DNA from: Chryseolinea lacunae
Lineage (GTDB): Bacteria > Bacteroidota > Bacteroidia > Cytophagales > Cyclobacteriaceae
Direction: 5' to 3'
Length of the DNA: 64,000 nt
Assembly (NCBI RefSeq): GCF_016735595.1
Contig: NZ_JAERRB010000014.1
Location: forward strand, 149,963 to 213,962
Below the pieces are notes generated by a model, which was not told where the DNA came from, did not search any database, and worked only from the letters and a program-made list of their open reading frames with translations. Made by a program: the position numbers and the translations under genes. Numbering within the stretch: position 1 is the stretch's first letter; every line of letters starts with the position of its first letter. Positions 53,776 through 62,442 of this stretch are shown here, one piece after another.

Positions 53776-53783
53776 TAGTTTTG
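53776..53783 (+). promoter_or_regulatory. Candidate -7 box of queD
   Basis: TAGTTTTG fits TAnnTTTG and ends only four bases before the queD ATG. A TTTG lies 17 bases upstream of the box. The transcript would start at or very near the start codon. Confidence 0.45.
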
Positions 53784-53787
53784 CACC

Positions 53788-54207
53788 ATGGTATACGTCA
53801 GCCGCAAAGAACATTTCAATGCCGCCCACAAGCTCTACAATCCGCAGTGGACCAAAGAGAAGAACGTGGAAGTGTTTGGACCCTGTGCAAACGATAACTG
53901 GCATGGCCACAACTTCGAACTGATCGTGACGGTGAAGGGCATGCCTGACCCCGACACCGGTTTTGTGGTCGACCTGAAGCAACTGAGCAACCTGATCCGG
54001 AAAGAAGTGGTCGACAAACTGGATCACAAAAACCTGAACATGGATGTTGACTTCATGACCGGCAAACTGGCGAGCTGCGAAAACCTTATCATCGAGATCT
54101 GGCGCATTCTGCACACCCATCTGCCCACCATCACGGAGCACGGCATGTTGCACAGTTTGCGCCTCTACGAAACGCCGCGTAATTACGTGGACTACTTTGG
54201 AGAATAA
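53788..54207 (+). CDS. queD: 6-carboxy-5,6,7,8-tetrahydropterin synthase
   Basis: The 139-aa enzyme of the 6-pyruvoyl-tetrahydropterin synthase fold has the zinc-binding His motif RKEHFNAAHKL, a second pair in NWHGHNFELIVTVKG and the catalytic acid stretch VVDLKQLSN. It converts dihydroneopterin triphosphate to 6-carboxytetrahydropterin, the substrate of QueE at 37277. An ATG-proximal promoter box suggests a leaderless or near-leaderless transcript. The gene is followed by lpxB after 48 bases. Confidence 0.95.
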   Translation: MVYVSRKEHFNAAHKLYNPQWTKEKNVEVFGPCANDNWHGHNFELIVTVKGMPDPDTGFVVDLKQLSNLIRKEVVDKLDHKNLNMDVDFMTGKLASCENLIIEIWRILHTHLPTITEHGMLHSLRLYETPRNYVDYFGE

Positions 54208-54255
54208 ACCCGAAAGGCCGTACTTCGACCTTTCCTACTACCTCGTAAACTCAAT

Positions 54256-55371
54256 ATGCGCTATTATATAATTGCGGGTGAACGATCGGGAGATTTACAC
54301 GCAGGCAACCTCGTCAAGTCCATTCGCAAACGCGACACGCAAGCCAAGCTTCGCGGTTTTGGAGGCGAATATATGCGCGCGGCAGGAGTGGAGCTGACCC
54401 TGCATTATGCCAACATGGCCTTCATGGGTTTCACGCAAGTAGTGTTAAACCTCGGCCGTATCTCGGCCTACATCAAAGAATGCACAGCCGATATTTTGCA
54501 ATTCAAACCCGACGTCGTTATTCTTATCGACTACGGGGGATTCAACCTGCGCATCGCCAAATTTTGCAAGAAGCATAACATCAAAGTCTTCTACTACATC
54601 ACTCCCAAAGTGTGGGCGTGGGGTCAGTATCGCGCAAAAGCGCTGAAGGAGAATGTGGATCGCATGTTTGTGATTCTTCCGTTTGAAAAAGATTTCTTCA
54701 AGAAGTTCGAGTGGGATGTGGACTATGTGGGAAACCCGGTGCTCGACGCCGTGAAAGCACACCACACCAACCCTGACTTTTTATCGCGCTGGAAACTGAA
54801 TCGCGATCGTGAAGTCATCGCGTTGTTGCCCGGCAGTCGCAAGCAGGAATTGCAGCGCATCGTGCCGATCATGGCCCAGGTGGCCAAAAAATTTCCGGAG
54901 TTCCAGTTTGCCGTGGCCGCGGTGTCTACCCTCGACAAATCGCTCTACGAGCCCTTTCTCGGAATGGAAAACATCAGCTATGTGGAAGAGCAAACCTACG
55001 ATTTGCTCGCACACGCCAGGGCCGCCATTGTCACTTCCGGAACAGCAACATTAGAAACGGCGTTGTTTCGCGTGCCGCAGATTGTGGTGTACCAAACAAG
55101 CTGGCTCAACTACTCGATCAGCAAATGGGTTATCCTGGTTAAATTCATTTCCCTCGTCAACCTCATCGCCGGCAGGGAAGTGGTGAAAGAAATGATTCAG
55201 GACGACGCCAATGCCGACCAGATATCGGCCGAGCTTCGGTTGATGATGGCCGACACCGAACGACGCAAAGCCATACTGGACGGATACGACGAAATCATCA
55301 CCATACTTGACACCGGTTCCGCCTCTGAAAACGCGGCTGAATTAATGATCGGATATCTCACAAAATCATAG
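54256..55371 (+). CDS. lpxB: Lipid-A-disaccharide synthase
   Basis: The 371-aa GT19 glycosyltransferase begins YYIIAGERSGDLHAGNLVKSIRK, the usual LpxB start, and includes VILIDYGGFNLRIAKFCKKH, YYITPKVWAWGQYRAKALKENVDRMFVILPFEKDFFKKF and the nucleotide-site region IALLPGSRKQEL. It joins UDP-diacylglucosamine and lipid X to make the lipid A disaccharide at the inner membrane. The end is defined by a bidirectional terminator shared with clpX. Confidence 0.96.
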   Translation: MRYYIIAGERSGDLHAGNLVKSIRKRDTQAKLRGFGGEYMRAAGVELTLHYANMAFMGFTQVVLNLGRISAYIKECTADILQFKPDVVILIDYGGFNLRIAKFCKKHNIKVFYYITPKVWAWGQYRAKALKENVDRMFVILPFEKDFFKKFEWDVDYVGNPVLDAVKAHHTNPDFLSRWKLNRDREVIALLPGSRKQELQRIVPIMAQVAKKFPEFQFAVAAVSTLDKSLYEPFLGMENISYVEEQTYDLLAHARAAIVTSGTATLETALFRVPQIVVYQTSWLNYSISKWVILVKFISLVNLIAGREVVKEMIQDDANADQISAELRLMMADTERRKAILDGYDEIITILDTGSASENAAELMIGYLTKS

Positions 55372-55427
55372 CAGGAAAAGCATCGACGTTCGTATCATGT
55401 GAAGCTTCAACGAAAATAGCTACAAAG

Positions 55428-55455
55428 AAAAAGGGACTTATGCAGTCCCTTTTTT
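55428..55455. terminator. Bidirectional terminator between lpxB and clpX
   Basis: An 11-bp stem (AAAAAGGGACT/AGTCCCTTTTT) with a 5-base loop is flanked by an A-run and a T-run. It lies between convergent stops. Confidence 0.85.
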
Positions 55456-55481
55456 ATGCTTCACGATTTCAGTTGAAATTT

Positions 55482-56714
55482 CTAAGCCACCTTCAGCTTG
55501 CTGTATTGCGACTTGCTGAATTTCTCTTCGGCGTAGGCGCGTGTAATCACCAGGCGGTCCATGTTCTTTTCCGAGGGCAATTCGAACATGGCGTCGTTGA
55601 TGATGGCTTCGCAGATGCTGCGCAAGCCGCGCGCACCTAACTTGAATTCCATGGCTTTCTCGACAATAAAATCAATCGCGCCGTCTTTGAATTCCAGCTC
55701 GATGCTTTCCATGTCGAATAGCTTCTTGTATTGTTTCATCAGCGCGTTCTTGGGCTCCGTAAGAATCTTACGCAAGGCCTCTGTGTCCAAAGGATTCAGG
55801 AACGAAACCACGGGCAAACGTCCGATCAACTCGGGAATAAGTCCAAAGCTTTTCAAGTCTTGTGCCGTGATGAATTGTAACAGGTTGTCTTTATCCAGAC
55901 CGGGGTGAGCTCCATCGGCGCCGGCCACAAATCCGAGGGGACGTGTGTTGAGGCGGTTGGCGATGAAACGCGAGATGCCTTCAAAAGCACCACCGCAGAT
56001 GAACAGGATGTTTTCAGTATTCACCGTGATCATTTTTTGATCGGGATGTTTGCGTCCGCCTTGTGGGGGAACATTCACCGCGGTGCCTTCCAGCAATTTC
56101 AACAACGCTTGCTGCACACCTTCGCCACTCACGTCGCGGGTGATGGAAGGGTTGTCTGACTTGCGTGCAATCTTGTCGATTTCGTCGATGTATACAATGC
56201 CGCGTTCAGCAGCTTCCACGTTGTAGTCTGCTGCCTGAAGAAGGCGAGTCAAAATGCTTTCCACATCTTCGCCCACATAGCCGGCTTCGGTCAGCACGGT
56301 GGCATCGGCAATACAAAAAGGAACTTGCAATAACTTGGCCAGTGTGCGCGCCAGGTAGGTTTTTCCCGTGCCCGTTTCGCCCGCCATAATGATGTTCGAT
56401 TTCTCGATCATCACATCGTTGTCGAGCTTGCGTTGCATGAGGCGCTTGTAGTGGTTATAGACCGCCACAGACATGATTTTCTTTGCTTCATCCTGACCAA
56501 TCACATACTCGTCCAGGAATTTTTTGATTTCCATGGGTTTGATGAGCTTGAAATTGGGGGAAAAGCCAGCCTCAGTCTTGCTCTTTTTCTCTTCACCTAA
56601 AATTTGATTGGCCTGTGTCACGCATTTGTCACAAATGTGCGCGTGAATGCCCGAGATCATCAGGTCAACGTCTTTTTTGCTTCTTCCGCAAAAGGAACAG
56701 GTAACTTCAGCCAT
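55482..56714 (-). CDS. clpX: ATP-dependent Clp protease ATP-binding subunit ClpX
   Basis: The 410-aa AAA+ unfoldase has an N-terminal four-cysteine zinc domain ([22 protein letters not shown]), Walker [17 protein letters not shown], Walker [13 protein letters not shown], sensor and RPGVD-loop region, and the conserved [13 protein letters not shown]. It feeds substrates into the ClpP chamber. It is the last gene of the reverse tig-clpP-clpX cluster. The hairpin at 56737-56784 lies between the clpP stop and its start, and contains a candidate promoter box. Confidence 0.97.
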   Translation of the reverse strand: MAEVTCSFCGRSKKDVDLMISGIHAHICDKCVTQANQILGEEKKSKTEAGFSPNFKLIKPMEIKKFLDEYVIGQDEAKKIMSVAVYNHYKRLMQRKLDNDVMIEKSNIIMAGETGTGKTYLARTLAKLLQVPFCIADATVLTEAGYVGEDVESILTRLLQAADYNVEAAERGIVYIDEIDKIARKSDNPSITRDVSGEGVQQALLKLLEGTAVNVPPQGGRKHPDQKMITVNTENILFICGGAFEGISRFIANRLNTRPLGFVAGADGAHPGLDKDNLLQFITAQDLKSFGLIPELIGRLPVVSFLNPLDTEALRKILTEPKNALMKQYKKLFDMESIELEFKDGAIDFIVEKAMEFKLGARGLRSICEAIINDAMFELPSEKNMDRLVITRAYAEEKFSKSQYSKLKVA

Positions 56715-56736
56715 GACTATTTGAGATTAAATAAAA

Positions 56737-56784
56737 ACCGATGTGCCAAACGCCACAAAGGTAGCGAATATTTGGCACATCGGT
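56737..56784 (-). promoter_or_regulatory. Hairpin with an internal promoter box between clpP and clpX
   Basis: A perfect 14-bp inverted repeat (56737-56750 and 56771-56784, ACCGATGTGCCAAA on the reverse strand first arm) encloses a 20-base loop. The loop holds TACCTTTG (56756-56763), a good match to the Bacteroidota -7 box directed toward clpX. On the reverse strand the stem is followed by TTTTTATTT, so it also looks like a clpP terminator. No clear TTTG box is found upstream. Confidence 0.5.
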
Positions 56785-56808
56785 AGAAACGGTTTGTGGG
56801 CAAAAGGG

Positions 56809-57483
56809 TTAGACCTTCTTGCGCTCCAATACCTCGTCGATCAGGCCGTAGGTCTTGGCTTCGCTGGAACGCATCCAGTAGTCGCGATCCGAGTCCCTTT
56901 CGATCTTTTCGTAGGTTTGGCCGCTGTGTTTGGCGAGGATGTTATAAAGATCCTTTTTCACCTCCAACGTTTGTTTGAGGCTGATTTCCATATCCGAAGC
57001 CTGACCCTGCATGCCGCTCATGGGCTGGTGAATCATGATGCGGGAATGGGGCAGACCCGATCTTTTCTTGGCTGCGCCGGCGGTGAGCAACACCGCGCCC
57101 ATAGAAGCTGCCAAACCTGTACAGATCGTGGCCACGTCAGGGTTCACATATTGCATGGTGTCGTAGATGCCCAATCCTGCATATACTGAGCCTCCCGGGC
57201 TATTGATGTACATAATGATGTCTTTCTTGGGGTCTGACGACTCCAGGAACAAAAGCTGGGCAGTGATGAGGTTGGCAATCTGGTCGTCGATGCCCATGCC
57301 CAGGAAAATGATGCGGTCGGAAATGAGCCGGGTGAACACATCGATGGCACGGAAATTTCCAGGACGCTCTTCAATCACGTACTGGGTCATGTCTTTAATT
57401 TGATTTGCGTAACTGTCGATCGTATTGCCGCTCATGCCCAGATGATGCACGGCATACTTTCTGAATTCATTGTTATTGTTCAT
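56809..57483 (-). CDS. clpP: ATP-dependent Clp protease proteolytic subunit
   Basis: The 224-aa serine protease has the catalytic Ser in [15 protein letters not shown], the catalytic His in [11 protein letters not shown], and the Asp in the final region. The N-terminal part ([28 protein letters not shown]) matches ClpP, while the first 25 residues are a little longer than in E. coli ClpP, as is common. It forms the chamber degraded by ClpX. It is the middle gene of tig-clpP-clpX. Confidence 0.96.
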   Translation of the reverse strand: MNNNNEFRKYAVHHLGMSGNTIDSYANQIKDMTQYVIEERPGNFRAIDVFTRLISDRIIFLGMGIDDQIANLITAQLLFLESSDPKKDIIMYINSPGGSVYAGLGIYDTMQYVNPDVATICTGLAASMGAVLLTAGAAKKRSGLPHSRIMIHQPMSGMQGQASDMEISLKQTLEVKKDLYNILAKHSGQTYEKIERDSDRDYWMRSSEAKTYGLIDEVLERKKV

Positions 57484-57605
57484 AGTTAAAAGTTTACGAT
57501 ATGATTTTGAAAACTGGCAGGTAAGCCGGATTTGTCGCTTTTCGGGAGAACAATCATAGCCATCCTAACGCTAAAATACAACCCTATAACCCCCATAAAA
57601 CGAAA

Positions 57606-57631
57606 ATGGTTTTAAGTTGCCTTAAAACCAT
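57606..57631 (-). terminator. Terminator-like hairpin downstream of tig
   Basis: An 11-bp AT-rich stem (ATGGTTTTAAG/CTTAAAACCAT) has a 4-base loop. On the reverse strand it is followed by TTTCGTTTT. It lies between the tig stop and the clpP start. Confidence 0.55.
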
Positions 57632-57694
57632 AGTCGCTTGTTGTAGATATTTATTGCAACCTCCCGGCCCATGTTCCGGCCGTGAGTGTCAACA

Positions 57695-59041
57695 TCAATG
57701 TTTGTGTTCTTCCACAATTTTCTTGAATTCATCCACGGTCACCTTCTTCTCTGTTACGGTGATCTGCTCGCGGATAAACTTCAGAAGTTTCTCGCTGCGC
57801 AGCTGGTTGTAGAGTTTCATGAAGTTGTTGCCGTTCTCGTTTTGCAGATAGTTGTCGGCAATGGCGTCCAGTTTATCGCCCAGTTGTTCGGCGATGGCGG
57901 GGCCACCAAATTGTGAAATGATCATGTCTTTGGCTTTGGCGCGCACTTCGTCGGCTTCAACGGTGATCTTGTTGTCGTCGGCGATGCGGTTTTTCACCAG
58001 ATCCCATTTCAGGCCACGCTTGTAGGCGTCGAACTCCTGCGCCAACACATCATCCGTAACCTGTCCCTGGCTGCTGGTTTTCAACCAGGCCTTCAGGAAG
58101 TCGTCGGGAAGATTCATGGACGTGTTGTTCACGAAATAGTCTTCGATGTTGTGTTCCAGGAAGTGATCAGACTCGCGCTTGTAGTTCTCGCCGATTGTTT
58201 CCTTGATTTTCTCAATGAATTCTGCTTCGGTTTTCACCACATCTTTGCCAAACACGCGGTCGAACAATTCAACGTTCACTTCTGCAGGCTCGGTGCGGCT
58301 GATGGTCTCAACTTTCAGGATATACGCGCCTTTTGCATTCTTGGCTTCGTCCACCGACAGGCCCAGCAATTGGGCTTTCTCGTTGATGTCGCCGAATGTT
58401 TTGTCGATGTCGAATTCAACTTCTTCACCTTTTTTCACGCCGGTGAATTTCTTCTGCTCTTTCTTCTCCACTTTTTCGACGGCAACAAAAGCTTGCTCGC
58501 GGGCAAAGTCGCCTTCCTTGATACGAAGCGGACCAAACAGGTTGTCGCCCGCTTCGCTCACTTCGGGATATTCCACCTTACCAAAACGTTTCTTCAAATC
58601 AGCAACCGTCTCGTCGATGGTCTTGACGTCTACTTCGATGGGATACGACAGAACTTTCACTTTCGAAGAAAGATCGTACGAGAATTCATCCACCAAACCA
58701 ATGAGGTATTCGAATTCAAAATTCTTCTGAACCTCCCAATCGATGGTCGATGCCTTGTCCTGGTTGGGCAGCGGTTCGCCAAGAATTTTGAGGTTGTTTT
58801 CTTTAATATAGTCAGAAAGCTTGTGCGAAAGCAGGTGGTTGATTTCTTCGACAAGGATAGACTTGCCAAACATTTTCTTGATCACACCAGTAGGAACTTT
58901 TCCCTGACGGAAGCCTTTGATGTTCGCTTTGCGGGCGTAATCTTTTACTTTTTCTTCAACGCTGGGTTGATAATCACCTTCGGTTAATTTAATTTTAATT
59001 AAACCTTCAGTGCTGTTCTTCTTGTCTAGTGTTATTTCCAA
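57695..59041 (-). CDS. tig: Trigger factor
   Basis: The 448-aa ribosome-bound chaperone has the N-terminal ribosome-docking domain with the signature GFRQGKVP (residues ~45-52), a PPIase-like middle domain (~150-250) and a C-terminal helical arm domain. The start codon is TTG: a stop codon (TGA) occurs two codons upstream in frame, the protein begins with the conserved EITLDKKNSTEGLIKI, and no ATG or GTG lies nearby. The last gene of the cluster order is therefore tig first, then clpP and clpX, all reading leftwards. It follows tRNA-Leu by 83 bases. Confidence 0.95.
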   Translation of the reverse strand: MEITLDKKNSTEGLIKIKLTEGDYQPSVEEKVKDYARKANIKGFRQGKVPTGVIKKMFGKSILVEEINHLLSHKLSDYIKENNLKILGEPLPNQDKASTIDWEVQKNFEFEYLIGLVDEFSYDLSSKVKVLSYPIEVDVKTIDETVADLKKRFGKVEYPEVSEAGDNLFGPLRIKEGDFAREQAFVAVEKVEKKEQKKFTGVKKGEEVEFDIDKTFGDINEKAQLLGLSVDEAKNAKGAYILKVETISRTEPAEVNVELFDRVFGKDVVKTEAEFIEKIKETIGENYKRESDHFLEHNIEDYFVNNTSMNLPDDFLKAWLKTSSQGQVTDDVLAQEFDAYKRGLKWDLVKNRIADDNKITVEADEVRAKAKDMIISQFGGPAIAEQLGDKLDAIADNYLQNENGNNFMKLYNQLRSEKLLKFIREQITVTEKKVTVDEFKKIVEEHKH

Positions 59042-59123
59042 AGCTCAAAGTATTTTATTGTTTTCACCAGATAAACCAAGAACCCTCAACGCCCGTGATA
59101 GTCTACGAACATCGAGGGTTCAG

Positions 59124-59208
59124 TGGTGCGGATGGAGGGACTCGAACCCCCACGCCTTTCGGCACCAGATCCTAAGTCTGGCACGGCTACCAATTACGCC
59201 ACATCCGC
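59124..59208 (-). tRNA. tRNA-Leu (UAG anticodon)
   Basis: The gene is 85 bases long including an encoded CCA (59124-59126). The acceptor stem GCGGATG pairs with CATCCGC. The anticodon loop CTTAGGA gives anticodon TAG (reads CUA/CUN), the anticodon stem is CCAGA/TCTGG, and a long variable arm (TGCCGAAAGGCG) is class-II-like, as expected for Leu. The T arm contains GGTTCGAGTCC. Confidence 0.95.
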
Positions 59209-59339
59209 AAAAGGAGGGCGCAAATTTATAGAATATTCACAAATAAGAAATAGTTTGTATTTGTAAACAGAAAAAAGTCATTTTTACTCACCTTAGCAAC
59301 GATCAAAAACACCCAAATTCAACTAATCTGCCGTAAATA

Positions 59340-61556
59340 ATGGTAATAGACGCCGAACTGGAGAAGAAAGAAATCATTAACCGTTACAGGAGATTGCTGC
59401 GCAAAGCCAAGCCGATTCTGAAGGATGGCGATGCCAAATTGATCAAAAAGGCCTTCACCATCTCTCTGGAAGCCCACAAAGACATGCGCCGGAAGTCGGG
59501 CGAACCTTTCATTTTTCATCCCCTGGCCGTAGCCGAAATTTGCGTGGAAGAGATCGGCCTGGGCACCACCTCCATCATCGCAGCCCTCATGCACGACGTG
59601 GTGGAAGACACCGACATCGAGCTGGCCGACATCGAAAAGATGTTCGGCAAGAAAATAACCCGCATCATCGACGGCCTCACCAAAATTCGCGGCGTCTTTG
59701 AATATGGCACCTCACAACAGGCCGAGAATTTCCGGAAGATGCTCTTCACCCTGTCTGACGATGTGCGTGTGATCCTCATCAAACTGGCTGACCGCCTGCA
59801 CAATATGCGCACGCTCGACAGCATGCCGCGCAACAAACAGCTGAAGGTGGCCAACGAAACCATCTACCTCTATGCGCCACTGGCCCACCGCCTGGGGCTG
59901 AATGCAATTAAGACTGAGCTGGAAGACTTATACCTCCGGTTCACCGACCGGCCCGTCTACAATGGCATTGCCCAAAACATAGACGCCACCCGCGCCGTGC
60001 GCACCAAGTTCATCAAACAGTTCATGGTGCCCATCAAAGACGAACTGGACAAGCTTAAAATTGAATACGAAATCAAGGGACGGCCAAAGTCCATTTATTC
60101 GATCTGGAACAAGATGCGCAAGCAGAATATTCCCTTCGAGGAAGTGTTCGACCTGTTTGCCATCCGCATCATTCTCGACACTACGGTGGACTATGAGAAG
60201 GCGTTGTGCTGGCAAGTGTATTCTATTGTAACAGACTACTATACGCCCAACCCAGACCGACTCCGCGACTGGATCAGCACGCCCAAATCCAACGGCTACG
60301 AATCGCTTCACACCACCGTGATGGCCAAGAACGGCCAGTGGGTGGAAGTGCAGATCCGCAGCAAGCGCATGGACGAAATTGCCGAAAAGGGTTATGCCGC
60401 CCACTGGAAATACAAAGACCGCGAGGCCACCGCCGAATCGAACCTCGAAAAATGGCTGGCCCGCGTGCGCGACCTGCTGGAACAAAACAACCACTCCGCC
60501 CTCGACTTTGTGGATGACTTCCGGGGCAACCTGTTTAGCGAAGAAGTGTTTGTGTTTACTCCCAAAGGCGAACTCAAAACCTTGCCCTACGGAGCCACGG
60601 CTCTCGATTTTGCATTTGAAATCCACACGCAGGTGGGCTCTAAATGCATCGGCGCCAAGGTGAACAACAAGCTGGTGCCCATCAACTATGTGTTGAAAAA
60701 CGGCGACCAGATCGAAATCCTGACGTCTCAAAAACAAAAGCCCCACGAAGACTGGCTGCGTTTTGTGGTGAGCTCCAAGGCAAAAGCCCGCATCAAAGAC
60801 GAACTGAAGGAAGACAAACGGAAATCGGCCGACGAAGGCAAGGAAATACTTATCCGCAAGCTGCGCCAGCTAAAAGAGGAGCCAACCCAGCAGCTGCTGG
60901 AACAGATGCGTGAATACTTCAAGGTGCCGGCCAATTTTGAACTATACTATAGGATAGGCCGCGGCTTCATTACCTCGGCCGACATCAAGAAATTTGCGGA
61001 AAACAAGCCCGCGTCTGCCATTAAAGCCCGACCTAATGCTCAGGTCGCCGACGCCAAGTCGATTGAGGCGGAAATCAAACAGGCAAAAGGCCGCTACGAA
61101 GATATTTTGCTGATTGGCGAAGACATGGATGTTGTTGATTATAAGCTGGCTAAATGCTGCACGCCCATTCCCGGCGACGACGTTTTTGGCTTTGTCACCG
61201 TCAACGAAGGCATCAAGATCCACCGGACAAACTGCACCAACGCCCCCGAACTGCTTTCCCATCACGGCAACCGCGTAGTGAAAGCAAAGTGGACTTCACA
61301 GCACGAGGTGGCGTTCCTCACAGGCCTTAAGATTCTGGGCACAGACCGCGTGGGGCTCATCAACGACGTCACAAAAATTATATCCGAGGAGCTAAAAGTG
61401 AACATGAGCTCTATGTCAATCCACACCGATTCGGGCATTTTTGAAGGCGAAATCATGCTTTACCTCAACGACACACGACACATGGAGCAGCTCATCGAGA
61501 AACTGCGGAGTGTGGAAGGGGTGGTGAAAGTGAGTCGATTTGATTCAAAAGAATAG
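59340..61556 (+). CDS. RelA/SpoT family (p)ppGpp synthetase/hydrolase
   Basis: The 738-aa long-form Rsh enzyme has an HD hydrolase domain (~20-200, with FIFHPLAVAEI and ALMHDVVEDTDIELADIEKMF), a synthetase domain (~220-345, with IKGRPKSIYSIWNKMRKQ and LFAIRIILDT), a TGS domain (~395-455), a zinc-finger-like segment (CCTPIPGDDVFGFVTVNEGIKIHRTNC) and a C-terminal ACT domain (LKILGTDRVGLINDVTKII). HD motif residues look intact, so both making and breaking ppGpp seem possible. It sets the stringent response. fur follows by 44 bases. Confidence 0.95.
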   Translation: MVIDAELEKKEIINRYRRLLRKAKPILKDGDAKLIKKAFTISLEAHKDMRRKSGEPFIFHPLAVAEICVEEIGLGTTSIIAALMHDVVEDTDIELADIEKMFGKKITRIIDGLTKIRGVFEYGTSQQAENFRKMLFTLSDDVRVILIKLADRLHNMRTLDSMPRNKQLKVANETIYLYAPLAHRLGLNAIKTELEDLYLRFTDRPVYNGIAQNIDATRAVRTKFIKQFMVPIKDELDKLKIEYEIKGRPKSIYSIWNKMRKQNIPFEEVFDLFAIRIILDTTVDYEKALCWQVYSIVTDYYTPNPDRLRDWISTPKSNGYESLHTTVMAKNGQWVEVQIRSKRMDEIAEKGYAAHWKYKDREATAESNLEKWLARVRDLLEQNNHSALDFVDDFRGNLFSEEVFVFTPKGELKTLPYGATALDFAFEIHTQVGSKCIGAKVNNKLVPINYVLKNGDQIEILTSQKQKPHEDWLRFVVSSKAKARIKDELKEDKRKSADEGKEILIRKLRQLKEEPTQQLLEQMREYFKVPANFELYYRIGRGFITSADIKKFAENKPASAIKARPNAQVADAKSIEAEIKQAKGRYEDILLIGEDMDVVDYKLAKCCTPIPGDDVFGFVTVNEGIKIHRTNCTNAPELLSHHGNRVVKAKWTSQHEVAFLTGLKILGTDRVGLINDVTKIISEELKVNMSSMSIHTDSGIFEGEIMLYLNDTRHMEQLIEKLRSVEGVVKVSRFDSKE

Positions 61557-61578
61557 GCCGTAAATTATTTTATTCGGC

Positions 61579-61586
61579 TATCTTTG
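61579..61586 (+). promoter_or_regulatory. Candidate -7 box of fur
   Basis: TATCTTTG fits TAnnTTTG and lies 13 bases before the ATG. No TTTG box is seen 19-21 bases further upstream, so it is a weak call. Confidence 0.4.
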
Positions 61587-61599
61587 CCCGTTATTTCAA

Positions 61600-62088
61600 A
61601 TGGCACTGAACAGCAAGATATACGAAGAGGTAAAAAAGATCTTCACGGCCTACCTGGAAAATAAGGAGCTGCGCAAGACTCCGGAACGCTATGCGATCCT
61701 GGAGGAGATCTATTCCCGCGACGGCCATTTCGACGTGGAGTCCCTGTATATCAGCATGAAAAACAAAAACTACCGGGTGAGCCGGGCCACGGTCTACAAC
61801 ACCCTGGACCTGCTGGTGGAGTGTGATCTGGTGAGCAAACACCAGTTCGGAAAAAATCTGGCGCAGTATGAGAAGTCGTATGGCTATAAACAGCACGATC
61901 ACCTCATTTGCACGGAATGTCATAAGGTAGTGGAGTTTTGTGATCCCAGGATTCAGAACATTCAAAACACGGTGGAGGAAATTCTACACTTCAACGTGAT
62001 GCATCATTCACTCATATTATATGCCTCGTGCACACGGGTGAATTGTGAGAATAAAAAAGAAGCCACCCACAACCTTAATGGAGTATGA
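61600..62088 (+). CDS. fur: Fur family metal-dependent transcriptional repressor
   Basis: The 162-aa protein has the winged-helix DNA-binding region ([50 protein letters not shown]). The metal-binding part carries [15 protein letters not shown] and a second cysteine pair in [10 protein letters not shown]. The CxxC motifs match the structural zinc site of Fur. The metal sensed cannot be told (Fe, Zn or peroxide), so the symbol is the family default. The stop codon overlaps the STAS gene start by four bases. Confidence 0.88.
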   Translation: MALNSKIYEEVKKIFTAYLENKELRKTPERYAILEEIYSRDGHFDVESLYISMKNKNYRVSRATVYNTLDLLVECDLVSKHQFGKNLAQYEKSYGYKQHDHLICTECHKVVEFCDPRIQNIQNTVEEILHFNVMHHSLILYASCTRVNCENKKEATHNLNGV

Positions 62089-62414
62089 ATTTCACAAAAG
62101 AAATAAAGAATAACCACCTCATTCTGAGGCTGTCGGGCGATTTGATCGGCGAAGACAACGGCGCCGCCATCATTGAAGCGGTGACCGACGCCATTCAACA
62201 AAAGGTTCTTAATTGCATCGTCGACATATCAGGGTTGCGATATATAAACAGTAGCGGTATCGGCGTGTTAATCACCATCCTCACCAAGTTCAGAAACAAA
62301 GGTGGCGAAGTGTCTTTGATGCGGCCGTCCGAAAGTGTCCAGAAATTATTGGTGATCACGAAGCTGAACGCCATTTTTCACATCGTTCAGAACGAGGAAG
62401 AAATCATTAAATAA
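62085..62414 (+). CDS. STAS domain protein (anti-sigma factor antagonist-like)
   Basis: The 109-aa protein has the STAS fold: [73 protein letters not shown]. The phosphorylatable Ser lies in the [10 protein letters not shown] motif. These proteins regulate anti-sigma factors or act as stressosome partners; no kinase or sigma gene is adjacent here. Coupling to fur (four-base overlap) suggests shared expression rather than proven partnership. Confidence 0.9.
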   Translation: MNFTKEIKNNHLILRLSGDLIGEDNGAAIIEAVTDAIQQKVLNCIVDISGLRYINSSGIGVLITILTKFRNKGGEVSLMRPSESVQKLLVITKLNAIFHIVQNEEEIIK

Positions 62415-62442
62415 TTCTCAAAGAAAAAATCTAAAAATCAGG

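Noticed and set aside
58151..58987. 278-aa forward ORF opposite tig
   Set aside because: Phe-rich complement of lysine/glutamate-rich tig codons; no independent start signals.
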